Shown piece by piece: positions 59,587 to 64,000 of a stretch of 64,000 bases of DNA. The position numbers were made by a program, and so were the translations under genes. Below the pieces are notes generated by a model that worked only from the letters and a program-made list of their open reading frames with translations, did no database searches and was not told where the DNA came from. How positions within the stretch are numbered: position 1 is the stretch's first letter; every line of letters begins with the position of its first letter. Source of the DNA: Gemmataceae bacterium (GTDB taxonomy: Bacteria > Planctomycetota > Planctomycetia > Gemmatales > Gemmataceae); NCBI GenBank assembly GCA_901538445.1, contig LR594584.1, forward strand, positions 2,159,738 to 2,223,737, read 5' to 3'.

Positions 59587-62103
59587 ATGACGTCCCCGCT
59601 GGTGAGCCCCTCAATGCGAACGCACACCGTCCCGCTCGTGTCCCCCGTGTACGCCCTCGCCGCTCTCCTCGGGCTCTCGTCGGCCGCGCCCGCCGCGGAC
59701 GAGCCCAAGCCCCTCACCGTGCCCCAGAACGTTCGAGCGGCGCTGGCCACCTACTGCGCGGGCTGCCACGGCGGGAGCGGCAAGGGGGGCGTCGACCTCT
59801 CGGCGCTCGAGAAGCTCCCGCTGAGCGAGCGGCTCGACGTGCTGAACAGGGTGCAGGACCAGGTCTTCTACAAGCTCATGCCCCCGGCGAAGTCTGAACA
59901 GCCCGCCCCCGAGGACCGCCGCGCGCTGCGGGAGTGGGCGCGGGGCGAACTTCGGGCGCACGGCGCGTCGAAGCTCGACGAGCGGCTCGCGCTCCCTTCG
60001 GCCGGCAACTACGTCGATCACGAGGCGCTGTTCAGCGGCGCGAACACGGAGAAGGGGTACACGTCGGCCCGCCGGTGGCTGGTGAGCCCGCAGATCTTCC
60101 ACAGCCGCGTCCGGGACTCGCTCGCGCTCCAGGGGAAGGACCGCGGCGCGCGGCTCGTGGGCGTGCTGAGCCCGTTCACCCTCCCGGAACGGTCCGGGGT
60201 CCGCGACTACGACCTGACCGTACTCGACGGGAGCCACTTCGTCGTGATGCAGTCGAACGCGTCGTGGATGGCGTCGAAGGTCGTCGGGAGCCTCCGGGTG
60301 AAGCTCGGCGAACCGATCGGGAACGTGGTCGAGAGCCCGAAGAGCGACGGCTGGCTCCCGGCCGCCACGCTCCCCGACAAGGCCAGGTCGCCCTCCATGC
60401 CCGAGTTCGAGCGGATCGTCGCGAGTAAGGGCGAGCCCACCGACGCCGAGGTGCTGGCCGCCATCGCGGTCCAGTTCGACCGCGTGCTCCAACGGCCGCC
60501 GACCGACGCCGAGAAGGCGAAGTACCTGAGGCTGACCCGGGCCGCGATCAAGCTGGGCGGGAACGCCGAGGGGCTGCGGAAGATGCTGGAGGCCACGTGG
60601 CTGGAGTCCGAGTTCGTGTACCGGCTCGAGTTCGGGGCCGGCCCGCCGGACCAGTACGGCCGCAAGCTGCTCTCCCCCCGCGAGGCCAGCTACGCCATCG
60701 CCTACGCGCTCGGCGACCGCGGCCCGGACGAGGTGCTGGCGAACGCGGCCCGCGAGGGGCGGCTGACCACGAAGGCAGACTACGAGCGCGAGGTCCGCCG
60801 CCTCCTGGCCGACAAGACCCTGCTCGCCGGGATGATCGACCCGTCGCTCCACGAGGGGGCCGGCGTGGACCCGATGGCGGTCTCGACGCACCCGAAGGTC
60901 ACCCGATTCTTCCGCGAGTTCTTCGGCTACCCCGCGGCCCTCAAGGTGTTCAAGGACATCGAGCGGAGCGACGGGTACTACCAGAACCCGGGCCGGGGCA
61001 CCTACGGCACGCCCGGGAAGCTGATCCGCGAGGCCGACATGGTCGTGGACCGGATCGTCCAGGAGGACCGGCGGGTGTTCGAGGCCCTGCTGACCACGGA
61101 CCAGTTCTTCGTCGCCCCGGTGGACAAAGCGTCCGAAAAAATGGACTCCTTGAAGGCCGTGTACGAGCGGTTCAAGGACACGAAGTGGAACGTCAACAAG
61201 CCGACCGACAAGAAGCCCACCCCGTGGATGTCGATGGACGACCTGGCGTTCGCCCGCAAGCACCTGCACTACAACTCGGCCGAGCGGGACGTCAGCATCG
61301 CGATGACCCACGTCACGCACTACGCGAAGAAGGGTCTGGACCCGCACCCGGTCTGGAACTACCCGTTCGGCATCCACATGCTGACCCCGCACGCCCGGAG
61401 CTACAACATCTCGCCGCCGGACTGGGCGTACCCGCGGCAGCAGCCGTTCGCGGTGCCCAACCGCAAGGGCATCCTCACCCACCCGGCGTGGCTCGTCGCG
61501 CACTCCGAGAACTCCGCGACGGACCCGGTCCGCCGGGGCAAGTGGGTCCGCGAGAAGCTGCTCGCCGGCGTGGTCCCGGACGTGCCCATCACCGTGGACG
61601 CGGTGATCCCCGAGGACCCGCACAAGACGCTCCGCCAGCGGCTCGACGCGGCGACCGGGAAGCAGGCGTGCATGAAGTGCCACCAGAACATGAACCCGAT
61701 CGGCGTGACGTTCGAGGTCTTCGACGACTTCGGCCGGCACCGCACGGTCGAGAGCCTGGAGCACCCGAGCAACATCGTCGCCAAGGCCAAGAGCAAGTAC
61801 GGGGCCGACACGTACAAGACGCTGCCGGTGAACGCCGCGGGGCGGCTCGACGGCACCGGCGACCCGGAGCTCGACGGCGAGGTGAGGGACGCCCTCGACC
61901 TGATCGACCGGCTCGCGAAGTCGGACCGGGTGCGGCAGTCGATCATCCGCCACGCGTTCCGGTTCTACCTGGGCCGCAACGAGATGCTGAGCGACTCCCA
62001 GACCCTCATCGACGCCGACCGGGCGTACGTCGCGAGCGGCGGGAGCTTCAAGGCCGTGATCGTCTCGCTGCTGACCTCCGACTCGTTCATGTACCGCAAG
62101 TAA
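59587..62103 (+). CDS. DUF1592/DUF1588/DUF1585 cytochrome c-type protein
   Basis: 838 aa; an ATG at 59614 would give an equally good signal peptide (YALAALLGLSSAAPAA). A c-type haem site TYCAGCHGGSGKGG lies near residue 55. The body carries the planctomycete block RPPTDAEKAKYLRL (DUF1595-like), FREFFGYPAALKVFKDIER (DUF1592), RRGKWVREKLLAGVVPDVP and a second CxxCH, KQACMKCHQNMNPIGVTFEVFDDFGR (DUF1588), and RQSIIRHAFRFYLGRNE (DUF1585) at the end. Such proteins are exported and predicted to carry electrons in periplasmic degradation systems, with no proven substrate. It is followed 34 bases later by its usual partner, a DUF1552 gene. Confidence 0.94.
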   Translation: MTSPLVSPSMRTHTVPLVSPVYALAALLGLSSAAPAADEPKPLTVPQNVRAALATYCAGCHGGSGKGGVDLSALEKLPLSERLDVLNRVQDQVFYKLMPPAKSEQPAPEDRRALREWARGELRAHGASKLDERLALPSAGNYVDHEALFSGANTEKGYTSARRWLVSPQIFHSRVRDSLALQGKDRGARLVGVLSPFTLPERSGVRDYDLTVLDGSHFVVMQSNASWMASKVVGSLRVKLGEPIGNVVESPKSDGWLPAATLPDKARSPSMPEFERIVASKGEPTDAEVLAAIAVQFDRVLQRPPTDAEKAKYLRLTRAAIKLGGNAEGLRKMLEATWLESEFVYRLEFGAGPPDQYGRKLLSPREASYAIAYALGDRGPDEVLANAAREGRLTTKADYEREVRRLLADKTLLAGMIDPSLHEGAGVDPMAVSTHPKVTRFFREFFGYPAALKVFKDIERSDGYYQNPGRGTYGTPGKLIREADMVVDRIVQEDRRVFEALLTTDQFFVAPVDKASEKMDSLKAVYERFKDTKWNVNKPTDKKPTPWMSMDDLAFARKHLHYNSAERDVSIAMTHVTHYAKKGLDPHPVWNYPFGIHMLTPHARSYNISPPDWAYPRQQPFAVPNRKGILTHPAWLVAHSENSATDPVRRGKWVREKLLAGVVPDVPITVDAVIPEDPHKTLRQRLDAATGKQACMKCHQNMNPIGVTFEVFDDFGRHRTVESLEHPSNIVAKAKSKYGADTYKTLPVNAAGRLDGTGDPELDGEVRDALDLIDRLAKSDRVRQSIIRHAFRFYLGRNEMLSDSQTLIDADRAYVASGGSFKAVIVSLLTSDSFMYRK

Positions 62104-62137
62104 CCCCCGACCGACACCCGCACGCCGAGGAGTTCCG

Positions 62138-63550
62138 ATGCTCGACCGACGGACGTTCCTGACCCGCTCCGCCGCTGCCGCGGGCGGGGCCGCGTTCGCC
62201 CCCTGGCTGCAAGAGGCGCTCGGGGCCGCACTGGCGGCCGGCAAGCCCCCGATGCGGTTCGTGTTCCTGCACAAGGGGAACGGGCTGTTCCCGTCGGCGA
62301 TGGTCCCGCCGACGCTCGGGGCCGCCGAGCAGGAGAAGGAGAAGCGCAAGGACGCCTTCGAGGTGGACCTCGCCAGGCACGAGTTGCCCGCGTGGATGAA
62401 GCCCGTGGCGGCCCACAAGGCCAACCTGACCATCCTCCAGGGGCTGTCGGGCAAGATGTGCCAGACCGGCCACCACACCTGGCAGTCGTCGCTGGGCGTG
62501 TACAAGGCCAACGAGAAGCTCACGTCGATCAAGTGGGCGACGGTGGACTTCGAGCTGGCCCGGATGTTCCCGTCGCCGCTGGAGCACATCGAGCTCGCGT
62601 GCTTCCCGAACGGGGGCGGCAACGCCCGCGGCAACATCAACGGCATCGAGACCGGGTTCTCGGCCCGCGGCCCGCAGCAGCCGAACCTCGCCTACGGGTC
62701 GCCGAAGGTGGCGATGCGCGAGCTGTTCAAGCTGGTGTCGGCCGACAAGAGGGACCAGGTCGAGTACAAGTTGAAGCAGATGGTGTGGGAGTTCACCGCC
62801 GGCGAGCAGACCGGGCTGGCCGGGAACCTGAAGGGGGCCGAGCGGGCCAAGGTGGCCACCTACGCCGACGCGGTGGCCGAGGCCCGCGAGCGGGACCGCC
62901 GGCTCGAGGCGATGGCCGACGCCATCCGCAGGCACCTGCCCAGGCTCGACGCCAGGTACCTCGCCGACGACCTCACCACCGTGGACCGGCAGCGGGGGCA
63001 CCTCGAGATCCTGCTCGCCGCGCTGATCTCCGGGATGACCAACGTGGTCGCCTTCACGCTCGACGAACTCGGCACCCCGTACACCGGGCTCAAGGGGCTG
63101 GAGGCCGAGCAGGTGAACCTGCACGACGTCGGCCACAACAAGAGCTTCGGCGGGGTCGCGGCCACCGAGATCCGGGCCATCGTCCGCACCCAGCACATGG
63201 CGATCATCGACGCGCTCATCACCCGGCTCAAGGCCGTGCCCGAGGGCGACGGCACCATGTTCGACAACACCACGGTCCTGTACTTCCCGGACAACGGCGA
63301 GACGCACCACAGCAACGGCAGCGAGTGGCCGTTCCTCGTGTTCACCGGGCGGAACTCGAAGCTCAACCTGGGCGGGAAGTACGTCCGGCTCCCGGCCCAC
63401 GGCCGCGAGGGCCACAAGACCCTCGGGAACTGGTACACCACGATCCTCAACGCCTACGGGAACCCGGTCCCGCACTACGGCGACCCGGACCTCGACCTGG
63501 ACCGGATGAAGATGAAGCAGAAGGGGCCGATCCGGGAGTTCCTGACCTGA
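62138..63550 (+). CDS. DUF1552-family Tat-exported protein, partner of the DUF1592 cytochrome
   Basis: 470 aa from the ATG at 62138 with GAGGAG upstream. A twin-arginine signal (DRRTFLTRSAAAAGGAAFAP) opens it. DUF1552 features follow: FLHKGNGLFPSAMVPP, HKANLTILQGLSGKMCQTGHHTWQSSLG, AEARERDRRLEAMADAIRRHLP, TNVVAFTLDELGTP and TVLYFPDNGETHHSNGSEWP. The protein is a paralogue of the one at 11993 but diverged. The tight pairing with the cytochrome gene implies a common operon and a shared periplasmic function. Confidence 0.93.
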   Translation: MLDRRTFLTRSAAAAGGAAFAPWLQEALGAALAAGKPPMRFVFLHKGNGLFPSAMVPPTLGAAEQEKEKRKDAFEVDLARHELPAWMKPVAAHKANLTILQGLSGKMCQTGHHTWQSSLGVYKANEKLTSIKWATVDFELARMFPSPLEHIELACFPNGGGNARGNINGIETGFSARGPQQPNLAYGSPKVAMRELFKLVSADKRDQVEYKLKQMVWEFTAGEQTGLAGNLKGAERAKVATYADAVAEARERDRRLEAMADAIRRHLPRLDARYLADDLTTVDRQRGHLEILLAALISGMTNVVAFTLDELGTPYTGLKGLEAEQVNLHDVGHNKSFGGVAATEIRAIVRTQHMAIIDALITRLKAVPEGDGTMFDNTTVLYFPDNGETHHSNGSEWPFLVFTGRNSKLNLGGKYVRLPAHGREGHKTLGNWYTTILNAYGNPVPHYGDPDLDLDRMKMKQKGPIREFLT

Positions 63551-63623
63551 TCCGGCCCCGCCCCGCGCGCCGCGCCCCCCCCCGAGCTGCCGACGGGGGC
63601 GCGGCCGCGCACCGCCCCGGGCG

Positions 63624-64000
63624 TCACCGGCGCGACAGGATGCGGCCCCAGCACGGCGGCACGTCCACCCGCAACCGACCCCCGTTCACCACGAACGTGT
63701 CGCTCCCGAGCAGGTCGGCGAACGGCTCCCCGTCCCGCGCCGCAACCGCCACCTCCACGCGCGCCGCCGTTGCGGCCGCGTTCACCGCAACAATCACCCG
63801 CTCCCCGTCCGCCTCGCGCTCGAACGCGAACTGCTCGCTGGCGACGTGGAGCGGGCGGTACCCGCCGCGGCGGAGGGCCGGGGAGCGGTGCCGCACGTCG
63901 GCGAACCGTGCCACGGCCGCGGCCAGGTCCGGGTGCCTCCCGAGGGCCCTCGCCGCCGCGGGCGACGGCAGCGCCGGGCGGAGCGGCCGGTCGTCCCCGC
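63624..64000 (-). CDS. GH13 alpha-amylase-type enzyme, C-terminal end only
   Basis: The gene enters from the right edge; only about 125 codons are inside the window. The visible part reads PLRPALPSPAAARALGRHPD, then VARFADVRHRSPALRRGGYR, LHVASEQFAFEREADGERVI and VAVNAAATAARVEVAV, ending in a small beta domain (CWGRILSRR). This order, a final barrel helix with RxxSPALRRG, then FxRE and V.VN in the C-terminal sheet, is typical of neopullulanase or alpha-amylase family 13 enzymes. The catalytic residues lie outside the window, so substrate class is not fixed. Confidence 0.75.
   Translation of the reverse strand, partial: GDDRPLRPALPSPAAARALGRHPDLAAAVARFADVRHRSPALRRGGYRPLHVASEQFAFEREADGERVIVAVNAAATAARVEVAVAARDGEPFADLLGSDTFVVNGGRLRVDVPPCWGRILSRR

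Overview
The window is GC-rich, gene-dense DNA from a planctomycete, most probably a Gemmata-like member of the Gemmataceae. Markers for this are DUF1559 proteins with and without a pilin-like N-terminus, a TIGR03067-type secreted protein, DUF1552 and DUF1592 (cytochrome c) proteins, a PEP-CTERM protein, a Planctomycetes-type ECF sigma factor, a membrane-anchored Ser/Thr kinase, and many palindromic intergenic repeats. The assignment rests on gene content and protein style only; no search was run.

Layout. 1-8.9 kb: Ser/Thr kinase, DUF1559-like lipoprotein, YkgJ-type cysteine-cluster protein, 2OG-Fe(II) oxygenase, glycosyltransferase, small basic protein, TIGR03067 protein, dicarboxylate symporter, and a coupled two-gene unit resembling a toxin-antitoxin pair. 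8.9-13.3 kb: HAD phosphatase, degenerate Uma2-like protein, ECF sigma factor with an overlapping membrane protein, a small unknown, and a DUF1552 protein. 13.7-19.7 kb: an extracytoplasmic redox block (thioredoxin-like protein, TlpA/NHL fusion, stand-alone DsbD-alpha-like protein, full DsbD). 19.7-32.5 kb: purM, PDZ protein, a repeat-filled kilobase, peroxiredoxin, PEP-CTERM protein, cupin/JmjC protein, nnrE, the eda-kdgK pair and metH. 32.8-38.5 kb: csrA facing a leftward translation/secretion cluster read as tRNA-Thr(TGT), tRNA-Tyr, tRNA-Gly, tRNA-Thr(GGT), tuf, tRNA-Trp, secE, nusG, rplK. This is the E. coli thrU-tyrU-glyT-thrT-tufB-secE-nusG-rplK order with trnW added. EF-Tu, NusG and SecE all carry large extra segments. 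38.6-51 kb: psuG, rhomboid protease, GNAT, FAH hydrolase, TPR-like protein, hicBA, secreted unknown, alpha/beta hydrolase, lnt, moeA, panD, DUF1080 protein.

51.4-54.8 kb is the most unusual part. Five short genes, mostly of unknown function, are each followed or separated by an attC-like element bounded by GCCGAAC and GTTCGGC. Three of these elements fold into stems with the same two unpaired bases in the same places. No integrase is seen. I read this as an integron cassette cluster lacking an integrase (CALIN-like).

55-64 kb: DUF1559 pseudopilin, a hybrid histidine kinase with a LOV-type PAS domain (likely blue-light sensing), a small protein, a DUF1592-DUF1552 pair, and the C-terminal end of a GH13 enzyme cut by the window edge.

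Palindromic repeats of at least six families fill many intergenic gaps. Some are nested in one another, and one lies in frame inside lnt. ORFs produced by these repeats are not genes.
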